A DNA stretch of 24,064 nucleotides from a virus, in the IMG/VR virus record IMGVR_UViG_3300025164_001337, positions 1 through 24,064 of that record, one strand, 5' to 3'. The notes beneath the pieces were generated by a model. That model was given only the letters and a program-made list of their open reading frames with translations, had not been told where the DNA came from and did no database searches. How positions within the stretch are numbered: the first letter of the stretch is position 1; every line of letters starts with the position of its first letter. The position numbers and the translations under genes were made by a program. This document shows, in pieces, positions 7,518 through 15,334 of the stretch.

Positions 7518-8326
7518 TAGCCAACCAGGACGACATCAAGTTGCTACTGGGGTTGTCCTCGTCCATTACGGATGAGGAGCAGGGGTTTCTGTCGTTGGTG
7601 CATCCATTGGCTGAAGGACTCGTCAAGCAATACCTCAAATACGATCCGGAGCAGAAGTCGCACACCGAATACTTTCCGAGGCACCTGCGGAGCGGCGGGC
7701 CAGGATACGATTACGAGGGGCGCTGGACGTCACGTAGTGGCCTGGCGATATGGGAATCGCGAGATAGCGACAACACGCTGCAGCTGACACATCTGCCATT
7801 GCGGCGCATCACTAGTGTGCGAATTGATACGGCAGCCAAGCATGGCGATGCTGCCAATAGCTTCGACTTAGACACAGTGCGCACCCAAGGCATAGATTAT
7901 TGGGGCGATTGGGATCAGACGAACGTGGGCTACAGCGGTGAGCTTTACTCATATGGCTCATGGCCGAGCGAGCCCGGAACAGTCAAGGTCGTGTACCGAG
8001 CGGGCTACTCGCCGGCTGAATTGCTGGGCACGGCGACTGAGGATGCACTGGTAGGCGATGTGATCACGACTGCCGGTGTGGACGGATCGGGAATAACGCG
8101 GGCTGTCCATATCACGGTGATCTCGCAGTTTCTAAAAAATATGGCATTGAAGAAGAAGGATATCGCCGGCTTCACACCTGGAGCACTGCTTGGCGAGCGA
8201 TTGGGCGACTATAGCTATCAGGTTGACAGGGGGACATTTGGGGCAGCAGGTCTTGCCGTCTCGCTGCCGGATGAGGCCAAGGAGCAACTCGAGGCATATA
8301 GACACTGGGGGCTCGCGAGACTATGA
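7514..8326 (+). CDS. Head-tail connector protein (gp6-like)
   Basis: This is a 270-residue protein starting at GTG 7514, which overlaps the preceding stop. The N-terminal half, with DDIKLLLGLSSSITDEEQG and a helix containing LAEGLVKQYLKYDPE, resembles gp6/gp15-type connector proteins that form the ring under the portal. A later LTHLPLRRITSVRID segment and a VVYRAGYSP segment are also typical of longer members. The C-terminal part, about residues 190-270, has the helix ITRAVHITVISQFLKNMALKK that often ends these proteins. It is longer than HK97 gp6 (about 110 residues). The order connector, closure protein and gp10-like protein supports the call. It shares an ATGA overlap with the next gene. 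Confidence 0.75.
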   Translation: MIANQDDIKLLLGLSSSITDEEQGFLSLVHPLAEGLVKQYLKYDPEQKSHTEYFPRHLRSGGPGYDYEGRWTSRSGLAIWESRDSDNTLQLTHLPLRRITSVRIDTAAKHGDAANSFDLDTVRTQGIDYWGDWDQTNVGYSGELYSYGSWPSEPGTVKVVYRAGYSPAELLGTATEDALVGDVITTAGVDGSGITRAVHITVISQFLKNMALKKKDIAGFTPGALLGERLGDYSYQVDRGTFGAAGLAVSLPDEAKEQLEAYRHWGLARL

Positions 8327-8691
8327 GCCTGTTGGAAAAACTTCCGCACACGGTAAGCCACCTGCGCAAGACATACGCGAGGGACCAGTACATCGGCAAC
8401 ACGACGGACACAGAGGAGTTGGCCACGAGCGTGCGTTGCTGGATCCAGACAGTCGGACAGTCGGAGGTGCAGCAGTATGAGAAGGCGGACCAGTTGATCA
8501 CGCACAAGGTGTACTACAAAACGCAGCCGACATTGCGTCCTGGAGACCTGATTCGCGTGACGGCCGGGCCAAGCTATGTCGGAAAAGACTTCAACTTTGA
8601 ATCACTTGCTGATGCATCTGCCGGTTTAGGGAAGTTATTCAAGGTGATGGTGAACGAAGAGAATAACGTACCAGTTACGTTTGCAGGATAA
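8323..8691 (+). CDS. Head closure / head-tail adaptor protein
   Basis: This is a 122-residue protein whose ATG overlaps the preceding stop (ATGA). Size and sequence style fit the small beta-barrel head-closure family: a charged N-terminal stretch, then strands around VRCWIQTVGQSEVQQYEK, THKVYYKTQPTLRPGDLIRV and LGKLFKVMVNEENNVPVTF. The phrase with 'LRPGDLIRV' is characteristic of the strand-turn region of such adaptors. The product would sit beneath the connector ring and close the head after packaging. The call depends strongly on position between connector and gp10-like genes. Confidence 0.68.
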   Translation: MSLLEKLPHTVSHLRKTYARDQYIGNTTDTEELATSVRCWIQTVGQSEVQQYEKADQLITHKVYYKTQPTLRPGDLIRVTAGPSYVGKDFNFESLADASAGLGKLFKVMVNEENNVPVTFAG

Positions 8692-9296
8692 TGGCCATGC
8701 CGCGTTTTACCGTCGGAGGAGCAGTTACCGAGGGGATAGTGAAGGCCGGAGGAGTGCACTCGGCCGAAGCGTTGGGCATCCATTTGGAGCCACGCCTGGT
8801 AGGAGGAGTGACACTCGGAGCAGAGCGAGGAATTTCTAAAGGCACATTCCGAAGCGTGAAATCGGCTGTGTCGCGGATGTCCAAGATACGCACTGGCAAA
8901 ACAGAAGCCACTGTCGTCTGGAACGGCGAGAAGCTCGAGAAAATCCTAGAACTTGAATTCTCTAAGCGGATCAAGCTTGCTACGCAGCTGGTCAAGGACC
9001 AAGTAAAGCTGAATCTCAACAGGTCGGTGTTGAAGTATAAGGGGCCTATAAGCAAGAAGATACGAGTATTGCCAGAAAGCCGCTCGAGACCAGGCGAGTT
9101 TCCGCGAAAAGAGACTGGCGATTTGCAGAAGAATATCTTCGGCGAGACGCCACGTCCCGACTGGGGTGTTGTAGGGACAACGTATGGTTATGGCTTGTTG
9201 CTTGAGACGCAGATGAATAGATCGTACCTACGTCGGACGCTGCTTGAGATGCAGCCGAAGATCAGGCAGATACTGGTGAAGGCAGTTTCACTTTGA
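8691..9296 (+). CDS. HK97 gp10-like neck/tail protein
   Basis: This 201-residue protein starts at ATG 8691, sharing one base with the previous stop (TAATG). Residues about 80-201 carry the signature of gp10-like neck proteins: a long basic amphipathic helix (KLEKILELEFSKRIKLATQL), then SRPGEFPRKETGDLQKNI near residues 130-147, then a GVVGTTYGYGLLLE strand. The N-terminal 75 residues are an extra glycine-rich region not typical of the family, containing hydrophobic GGV/GGA patches. The family acts in the neck or at the head-proximal end of the tail. The downstream tail-completion paralogues fit this placement. Confidence 0.72.
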   Translation: MAMPRFTVGGAVTEGIVKAGGVHSAEALGIHLEPRLVGGVTLGAERGISKGTFRSVKSAVSRMSKIRTGKTEATVVWNGEKLEKILELEFSKRIKLATQLVKDQVKLNLNRSVLKYKGPISKKIRVLPESRSRPGEFPRKETGDLQKNIFGETPRPDWGVVGTTYGYGLLLETQMNRSYLRRTLLEMQPKIRQILVKAVSL

Positions 9297-9297
9297 A

Positions 9298-9477
9298 ATG
9301 ATACACCCAGTTGTCAAAGTATGGCAACATAGTATGGAGCAGGCGAGCAAAGACGAGCAGGAGCAGTCTATGGCCAAAAACACATGTGTTCGGTGTGGCA
9401 GGCCGGTAATCGGCATAGCGAGTACGCAGAACATCTTGTGCCGCGCCTGTGCAAGGGACTTGTTCGGTGATGACTGA
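9298..9477 (+). CDS. Small zinc-ribbon protein
   Basis: This is an open frame of 59 residues filling the gap between two supported genes. The ATG at 9298 lies one base after the preceding stop. A second in-frame ATG at 9370 has a better ribosome binding site (AGGAG at 9359-9363, six bases away) and would give a 35-residue protein. Both versions contain CVRCG and CRAC, a CxxC...CxxC zinc-ribbon pattern 15 residues apart, and both end four bases into a TGATGG junction with the next gene. The packing and motif support a real gene, but its role is unknown. Which start is used cannot be settled from sequence. Confidence 0.6.
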   Translation: MIHPVVKVWQHSMEQASKDEQEQSMAKNTCVRCGRPVIGIASTQNILCRACARDLFGDD

Positions 9478-11681
9478 TGGCTACGGAGGCAGGTACGTGG
9501 CGACTGGACGAGGCGATCGCGGCACACTGGGAATCAAGAGGGCTCGACACCGACTTCCGCGCCGAATGGCTCGATCCGACTGCGATGGAGTACGAGCCGC
9601 TGCACGACGGGATGGCCAGACCGGAGCCGCCAGGTCCGTACTGCGTGTACGAGAAAGACGAGCCGGAGATACTGGCGAGGATGACAGGGATTGACAACAG
9701 CGGAGACGATAGGGAGTTGCAACGGTGGACGTTTCGATTCAAGGTGCACGCACAGGATACGAGCAGCGAGAGCGCGAAGAGCATTGCTCAACGGCTGGCG
9801 AAGAAGATCGCTGCCGCCTTCGACCCCCACAATGCTATCCAATTCGATGGCGTTGCGCATGTCGTGACGGAGCGGGGCCCGGATTGGCACGACCAGGAGG
9901 GGGAACAAGAGGCGTCGTGGACGCTGCAGTTCTCGATTCTGGTGGACGCGACAGTGGGAGCCTTCGGCGGCGAGGCCGAGTTCAGTTCGAGCAGCAGCTC
10001 GTCCGAAACGTTGACCAGCTCAATGTCGTCTTCCTCAAGCTGCTCGAGTGTTACGGAGCCTATTGCTGAGGAGGATGATGTGCTGGACTTCGGCGATATC
10101 GGTGGCGTGTACGACAGCCAGGCAGCAGCCGTAGCCAACCGGGCTGCGCTCATCGCCTATCTCACCACCCGTGTCAACGAGCCTGTCGAGCTGGGGTTCC
10201 GCGGACCTGTGGACTATCTCGACAGTAAACGTCAGCCGGCCAATGTCTACCTGGACCTGTCAGCTGGGGCGATCGCGATCACTGTGGGCGGGTCCGGAAA
10301 TATGTCGCACCTGACGTTCTTCGGTGGCTCGAAGATCTTCGGCGTGAATGCGGCCACGCCGGCAACGCCGATCTTCCAGATCACGCGCGGGTCGGGGCAG
10401 ATGCCTCGTGTTGTGATTCGAGGCCTGGCTTTCGAGTCCGATGGGTCCGTGATCAAGTTCGTCTACGGGGGATCGGGTGTCGTGCTGGAGGATGTCAAGA
10501 TCGATGACTTCACTGGGGCTGGGTCAATCGACCACGAGGACTGGACCGACGTGGAGGCCGAGACCTGCAGCTACGGCGTCTGGCTGGAGGATGCCGACGG
10601 GGCCCGGATCCAGAACCTGCAGATCAAGCAGGGTAGCGGCCACGGGATCGTGGCCACCAGGCTGCATGCCGGGGACGTCGATGCCCGGATTCAGTTGTGT
10701 GAGGGTGCCGGATTCAAACTGCAGCAGTTCAACGGCAATCGTGCTCACCTCTGGGCCGAATCCTGCAATGGCTACGGGCTTCTGGCCCGTGACTGCGGCG
10801 GCGACCGGCGGAGCGGAGGGGTCAAGGTCGCGAACGATGGGGCGCCGAATGACTGGAGGGCATGGTTTGAGGCCAACAACGGGCGAGGCACGAGCCACGG
10901 GGCCAGCGGCTACAGGTTCTCCCAGTTTAAACTGGCCAACTGCACGAGGATCAAGATGGCTGGCCACAGCGGCTGGCGGGACAATCAGGCGAGGCTCGAC
11001 AGAATATCTCGGTTGCGGAATGAGTTCGTCGAGGACTACTACCTAGACCCGAGCGTGGATCCTGACTTGTATTTGGTAGGTGCAGCCGGGGCCGGCGACG
11101 AATACCTAGTCAACGTCGCGAACATCACGCTGCCGCCGGCTGGGTTCGGCAACGCGAGTTGCACGAACTGGGACACGGTTTGGACAGACCCCGGCGACAG
11201 GCCGACAGCGACGATCGTTGGGAGCGGGACGGCGAGCGACCCGGAGCGGATTCGGATCACTTGGCCCGGCGGCTGCTTCGACGCCACGAGTGGGACAGAC
11301 ACAGCCTACTGGAGACCGTTCTGGGCCGTGGCCTTGAGCTCGCCTGGAAGCTATTTTTTCACTGCTCAAATCAAGGCAACGACATCCGTCGCAGGGACAT
11401 ATTGTGCATCTCGGGAAAGCTTATCGGTGGCGAATCGCCAGACGAACTCGCTTGGCAGCTTCTCGATTGCACCAGTGTCTGGGGCCATCACGGGGCTGAC
11501 GCTTTGGGACACGCACAGCCGTTGGCTCAGCGGTTCATTTACGGTGGACGATATCCGGTCTGACATCTCGCCACAATTTGCCGCTTGGGATAACGGCATG
11601 CAAGATCTGGACGGGGACGCCAGTCAAGACACCGAAATTATTGTGGATATTTACCAACTGAGGCTTTACAAGTTTGTGTGA
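9477..11681 (+). CDS. Tail-completion-like domain fused to beta-helix spike
   Basis: This is a 734-residue protein in four parts. Residues 1 to about 165 are paralogous to the whole next gene, sharing GLDT, ARPxPPGPYxVYEK, ESAKSI.xRLAK, AFDP and RGPDxH in order. By position and size this looks like a tail-completion or tail-terminator protein. Residues about 169-191 are a short Ser-rich linker. Residues about 205-505 have repeated short strands with Gly/Asn turns, as in right-handed beta-helices of phage spikes and pectate-lyase-like enzymes. Residues about 545-734 form a separate, probably beta-sandwich, C-terminal domain. A spike fused to a neck or tail-completion component is unusual and suggests a neck-borne depolymerase or adhesin. 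The DNA of the beta-helix part is visibly richer in G and C than its flanks. Catalytic residues cannot be assigned. Confidence 0.72.
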   Translation: MATEAGTWRLDEAIAAHWESRGLDTDFRAEWLDPTAMEYEPLHDGMARPEPPGPYCVYEKDEPEILARMTGIDNSGDDRELQRWTFRFKVHAQDTSSESAKSIAQRLAKKIAAAFDPHNAIQFDGVAHVVTERGPDWHDQEGEQEASWTLQFSILVDATVGAFGGEAEFSSSSSSSETLTSSMSSSSSCSSVTEPIAEEDDVLDFGDIGGVYDSQAAAVANRAALIAYLTTRVNEPVELGFRGPVDYLDSKRQPANVYLDLSAGAIAITVGGSGNMSHLTFFGGSKIFGVNAATPATPIFQITRGSGQMPRVVIRGLAFESDGSVIKFVYGGSGVVLEDVKIDDFTGAGSIDHEDWTDVEAETCSYGVWLEDADGARIQNLQIKQGSGHGIVATRLHAGDVDARIQLCEGAGFKLQQFNGNRAHLWAESCNGYGLLARDCGGDRRSGGVKVANDGAPNDWRAWFEANNGRGTSHGASGYRFSQFKLANCTRIKMAGHSGWRDNQARLDRISRLRNEFVEDYYLDPSVDPDLYLVGAAGAGDEYLVNVANITLPPAGFGNASCTNWDTVWTDPGDRPTATIVGSGTASDPERIRITWPGGCFDATSGTDTAYWRPFWAVALSSPGSYFFTAQIKATTSVAGTYCASRESLSVANRQTNSLGSFSIAPVSGAITGLTLWDTHSRWLSGSFTVDDIRSDISPQFAAWDNGMQDLDGDASQDTEIIVDIYQLRLYKFV

Positions 11682-11683
11682 CC

Positions 11684-12190
11684 ATGGCTATCCCAAACAC
11701 CAGAGGAAGCTGGACGCTTGACGGAGCCATCAACCAGCGGTGGGACGACGCCGGCCTGGACACGACGATCAAGCTGGAGTGGCCTGCAGCGGACAGATTG
11801 ATTGACAAGTACCAGGCGTTGAACGACGGGTTTGCGAGGCCTACACCTCCAGGCCCGTACGTAGTGTACGAAAAGTCGATCCCGGTCGTGATGGCCCACA
11901 TGAGCGGCCACACTGCGGCGCAGCGGGAAGACCAGTTGCAGCAGATACTCGTGGCGTTCCGGATTCACGCCAAAAGTACTGCGGCCGAGTCTGCCAAGTC
12001 GATCTGCATCAGACTTGCGAAAGAGGTAGCCGAGGCATTTGATCCAAATACGGCACCTTGGGAGATGACAGACGACAAGATAGTGATCGTGAAGCGAGGA
12101 CCTGACTTCCACGCGAGAGAAGACGACGATGAATGGGTGTGGGTGCTGCAGTATGACGTACTGATTGACGCGGAGTATCTGCAGGCGTGA
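11684..12190 (+). CDS. Tail-completion-like protein, paralogue of preceding gene
   Basis: This 168-residue protein aligns along its length with the first 165 residues of the preceding gene: SWTLDGAI with TWRLDEAI, GLDT, EW, FARPTPPGPYVVYEK, ESAKSI.IRLAK, AFDPNTAP and RGPDFH. ATG 11684 is preferred because it starts the protein at the same point as its paralogue. A GTG at 11678 overlaps the preceding stop and would add two residues. The size (about 150-170 residues), alpha/beta character and position after the gp10-like gene fit a tail-completion (tail terminator) protein that caps the tail tube and joins it to the head. This unfused copy is the better candidate for the ordinary role. Family assignment rests partly on gene order. 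Confidence 0.62.
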   Translation: MAIPNTRGSWTLDGAINQRWDDAGLDTTIKLEWPAADRLIDKYQALNDGFARPTPPGPYVVYEKSIPVVMAHMSGHTAAQREDQLQQILVAFRIHAKSTAAESAKSICIRLAKEVAEAFDPNTAPWEMTDDKIVIVKRGPDFHAREDDDEWVWVLQYDVLIDAEYLQA

Positions 12191-12193
12191 CAA

Positions 12194-15100
12194 ATGGCCA
12201 ACCGTTCGGCGGAGAGCGATATCCAGCTTCTGGTCAAGTCGACCATGATGCTCACTGTCGACGATGGATGGCGGACGAGCGTAAAGGTGGGCGGCTGGGT
12301 GTTGAAGCAGCATTTGCTGACTGGAGTGGAATCCGATCAGGCGAATCGAGGTTGGGGGTACGAGGGTACGATAGCGAGCGGGAATGTGGTTGACTTAGAC
12401 CTCTACGACATGGCTGGACTGAACACCGGCGGCGGGGCTGGCCGTGATGGGCTCGGCCAGGCTCTGGCCATGGAGGAGATCGTATCTCTGGGGATCGCGA
12501 AGATTTCCGGTAGCGGGCAATTGGAGGTCATGCCTACACAGCCAGCCAACTATCTGACATGGGTACCGCCACTCACGGTCGCGGATGGAAATGCCCTGAA
12601 GACTGACGGCGTGGCGCTCATGCATCAGTCGCACACAGATGCGTTTGATGTCGAGGATGGCTCGAGTCACGTTTTGCGTCTGGGTGCCAACGGCGGCGAC
12701 GTGACATACCGTGTCTACCTAATCGGCCGCCATGACGACCAGTTGTCCTCCAGCAGCACGCTGTCGACATCTTCACTCAGTTCCATGACGACATCTGTCT
12801 CTGGTAGCTCTGTCAGCAGCTCGAGCTCTCTCTCCGTGTCGTCCTCGAGTTCGTCCCTCTCAGTTTCATCATCGTGCTCTTCTCTGTCTATGTCTTCATC
12901 CTCGAGCTCGCTATCCGTTAGTTCCTCGAGCAGCAGTCTATCCGTGTCGTCAAGTTCGTCGAGCTCGCAGTCTATCTCGTCTGTGACGATAACTTCATCC
13001 TCGCAAAGCGTAAGCTCATCCAGCTGGTCCAGTTTCAGTTCGAGCCTGAATTCATCCTGCAGCACGATTGCCAGGACCAGTTCTTCAACATCGAAGAGTT
13101 GTTCGAGCCAAACGATGTCCACATCGAGCTCGATGGAATCCGGTGTTACGTCCTCGTCCAGCAGCACGGCTGGGAGAACTACGTCTAGTACAGTCGGCCA
13201 GTCGACAACGTCTGTCTCGAGCAGCGTGGGGCGGACTACCTCGAGCTCCAGCACGGTAGCCAGCGTGACATCATCGACTGTCGCCAGGACGACGTCGTCG
13301 AGCTCAAGCTCCGAAAGCTCATCCTCAAGTACCGTTGCGAGATCGACATCAAGTACCGTGGCGCGATCTACTTCCAGCACAATCGGCGAAACTACGTCTA
13401 GCACGGCTGCTTCACTGACCTCCTCCAGTTCGTCCACCTCTTCGACAATCGTTGAAACAACGTCCACGAGCTCGTCAATCACAGGATCCATTGAGAATCT
13501 GCAGGCTACCGTGTGGGCCTACAACCAGATCAGCCTCTCGTGGGACGCAACCGGGGTGAACTGGTACGACGTGGAGGTGCAGGACGGTGGCGGGCGGTGG
13601 AACCACGTGCGGAGCGTGTACGACAACGGGGTGGATATGGCCGGCTTCGATGCGGCCACGACATACAGTTTTCGCGTGCGAGGAGTTGAGAATACTTGGC
13701 CGGACTGGAGCTACACCGACTACTCGGCTGTGGTGACGCCTACGACCAGTGCATATCAGGCGGCTCCCACGTTCACCGTCACGGACGACACATCTTGGAA
13801 CACGGCCTATGTCAACGCAGAGGCTGGCGACGTTATAGAGATTCTGCCGGGAACAGTCCTGACAGAGAAGACGGCGCCGCCATGGCGAGTTGGATCCGGT
13901 AAGTTCGTCACAATCCGATCCGCTGCCATGGCATTACTGCCAGGTTTTGACCAGCGGATTGGACCAAGTGATATCGGCAACATGCCGATGTTTCGCACAC
14001 GACAGCAAGTTGCCGGCGCAATGCATGTTGGCCCAGGAAGTCACCATCTCTCTTTTGAGGGTATTCGTTTTGAAGCCGATCAACCGACGCAATACCGCGT
14101 GAATTACATCGTTGTGTTTAACGAAGCTTTCCAAGATGTTAACAACGATCCGTATGACATCGAGTTTCATCGGTGCTGGGTCGAGAGCCCGAGGCCAGGT
14201 ACAGTTTTCGGTGCGACGACATTTACGGAATGCGATTCAGGATTTTACAGTTATGGTGCAGATCGCGTTGTGATCAAAGACACTTATTGCAAGGAGCTGT
14301 CTGCAGAAACGCAAGATGCGCCATCGATTGGTGGGACGCGCGGTAAGGAATGGGCAGTAAACAACTGCCATCTTGAGGGGAGCATGCCAGTGTTCTGGGG
14401 CGGTGCGAGCCATCCAGAAACTGACGTGTTGCCAGACTTGCACAGCTATCGCCGCAATCACATCGTCAGGCCTACATATTGGATTCCGACGGAGGCCGAC
14501 TACGACGGGCGATCCCGCAACCGCAAAAACATGTTTGAAATCAAATATGGCCAGCGGTTCCTGATTGAGGACAACTATTTCCAACGTGGTTATTGCACAG
14601 ATTCTTATGTCGTGATTCTGACGCCACGTGCTGACATTTCCTGGTCTGGCATTTACGACGTGCAGATTCGATACAATCACTTCGACACGATTGACGGAGG
14701 ATTCAGGATTGCAGGAAGCGATGGCTTGTACTCGCCACCGAATGATGGCTTTGCAACAAAGCGACTAACAGTATCGCACAATTTGATCGAGGATTTTGGT
14801 AAACTTTCGCAGCTCGGCAAGCGAGAATACGAGTTTAATACATCCTCGCCAGAATGGGATCGTTTAGAGGACATCTGTTTCCGCCGCAACAGTTGGGTAA
14901 CTGACGAGTTGTCCGGTCTGACGCCTTGGTTTTCACCTACCAATGCTGTTGCGCTTTGGGAAGATGGCTTCGGGCTTGTCGGCCAGTTCATTTACGAAAA
15001 CAACATCACATGTGGACTACTCGGCAGAGACGGTGGTGCGAATGACATAACTGTATTGTCATATGTCATAGGAGATAATCGCTGGACCTTTGAGAATAAC

Positions 15101-15334
15101 GTAATGGTCCTAGCAGATTCGAGCCTCAACAATTCGACAAAATTCCCAAACAACTATAATCTTGCAACCGGTCCTGGCGACTCTGGCTACAACATGGATG
15201 GTGTTGGGTTTGTTGACTGGAGAAACGGCAATTGGCGACTTCATGAAACAAGTGCGCATTACAGCGCACAAGGCTGCGACAACTCAGTTTACGATCGCAC
15301 GGCCCACTGTATTGATGGAGACTGGAGCGCGTAA
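12194..15334 (+). CDS. Modular fibre: repeated domain, poly-Ser, FN3, beta-helix
   Basis: This is a 1046-residue protein. Residues 1 to about 183 are one of three copies of a domain (see 15335 and 17394), recognised by RSAESD at the start, then D(I/L)DLYD, MPT.PANY.TWVP.LTVA.GNALK and a final G.V.Y..YLIGRHDD. Residues about 184-430 are poly-Ser/Thr broken by STVARTTSS-like elements. Residues about 433-518 resemble a fibronectin type III domain (WAYNQISLSWD, YSFRVRGVE). Residues about 525-1046 form a long right-handed beta-helix-like region with repeated N/D-rich strand-turns, like pectate-lyase or chondroitinase-type spikes. The likely role is receptor binding or polysaccharide cleavage at the virion surface. 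No secretion signal is present. Start ATG 12194 lies three bases after the previous stop. The beta-helix DNA looks more AT-rich than the FN3 segment, which is consistent with mosaic origin. Confidence 0.75.
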   Translation: MANRSAESDIQLLVKSTMMLTVDDGWRTSVKVGGWVLKQHLLTGVESDQANRGWGYEGTIASGNVVDLDLYDMAGLNTGGGAGRDGLGQALAMEEIVSLGIAKISGSGQLEVMPTQPANYLTWVPPLTVADGNALKTDGVALMHQSHTDAFDVEDGSSHVLRLGANGGDVTYRVYLIGRHDDQLSSSSTLSTSSLSSMTTSVSGSSVSSSSSLSVSSSSSSLSVSSSCSSLSMSSSSSSLSVSSSSSSLSVSSSSSSSQSISSVTITSSSQSVSSSSWSSFSSSLNSSCSTIARTSSSTSKSCSSQTMSTSSSMESGVTSSSSSTAGRTTSSTVGQSTTSVSSSVGRTTSSSSTVASVTSSTVARTTSSSSSSESSSSSTVARSTSSTVARSTSSTIGETTSSTAASLTSSSSSTSSTIVETTSTSSSITGSIENLQATVWAYNQISLSWDATGVNWYDVEVQDGGGRWNHVRSVYDNGVDMAGFDAATTYSFRVRGVENTWPDWSYTDYSAVVTPTTSAYQAAPTFTVTDDTSWNTAYVNAEAGDVIEILPGTVLTEKTAPPWRVGSGKFVTIRSAAMALLPGFDQRIGPSDIGNMPMFRTRQQVAGAMHVGPGSHHLSFEGIRFEADQPTQYRVNYIVVFNEAFQDVNNDPYDIEFHRCWVESPRPGTVFGATTFTECDSGFYSYGADRVVIKDTYCKELSAETQDAPSIGGTRGKEWAVNNCHLEGSMPVFWGGASHPETDVLPDLHSYRRNHIVRPTYWIPTEADYDGRSRNRKNMFEIKYGQRFLIEDNYFQRGYCTDSYVVILTPRADISWSGIYDVQIRYNHFDTIDGGFRIAGSDGLYSPPNDGFATKRLTVSHNLIEDFGKLSQLGKREYEFNTSSPEWDRLEDICFRRNSWVTDELSGLTPWFSPTNAVALWEDGFGLVGQFIYENNITCGLLGRDGGANDITVLSYVIGDNRWTFENNVMVLADSSLNNSTKFPNNYNLATGPGDSGYNMDGVGFVDWRNGNWRLHETSAHYSAQGCDNSVYDRTAHCIDGDWSA
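12746..13480 (+). repeat. Poly-Ser/Thr coding tract
   Basis: About 245 codons are mainly Ser and Thr with mixed codons, joining the N-terminal repeated domain to the FN3 domain of the fibre protein. The second half has recurrent STVARSTSS, STVGQSTTS and STIGETTSS elements spaced roughly every 10-25 residues. Confidence 0.85.
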
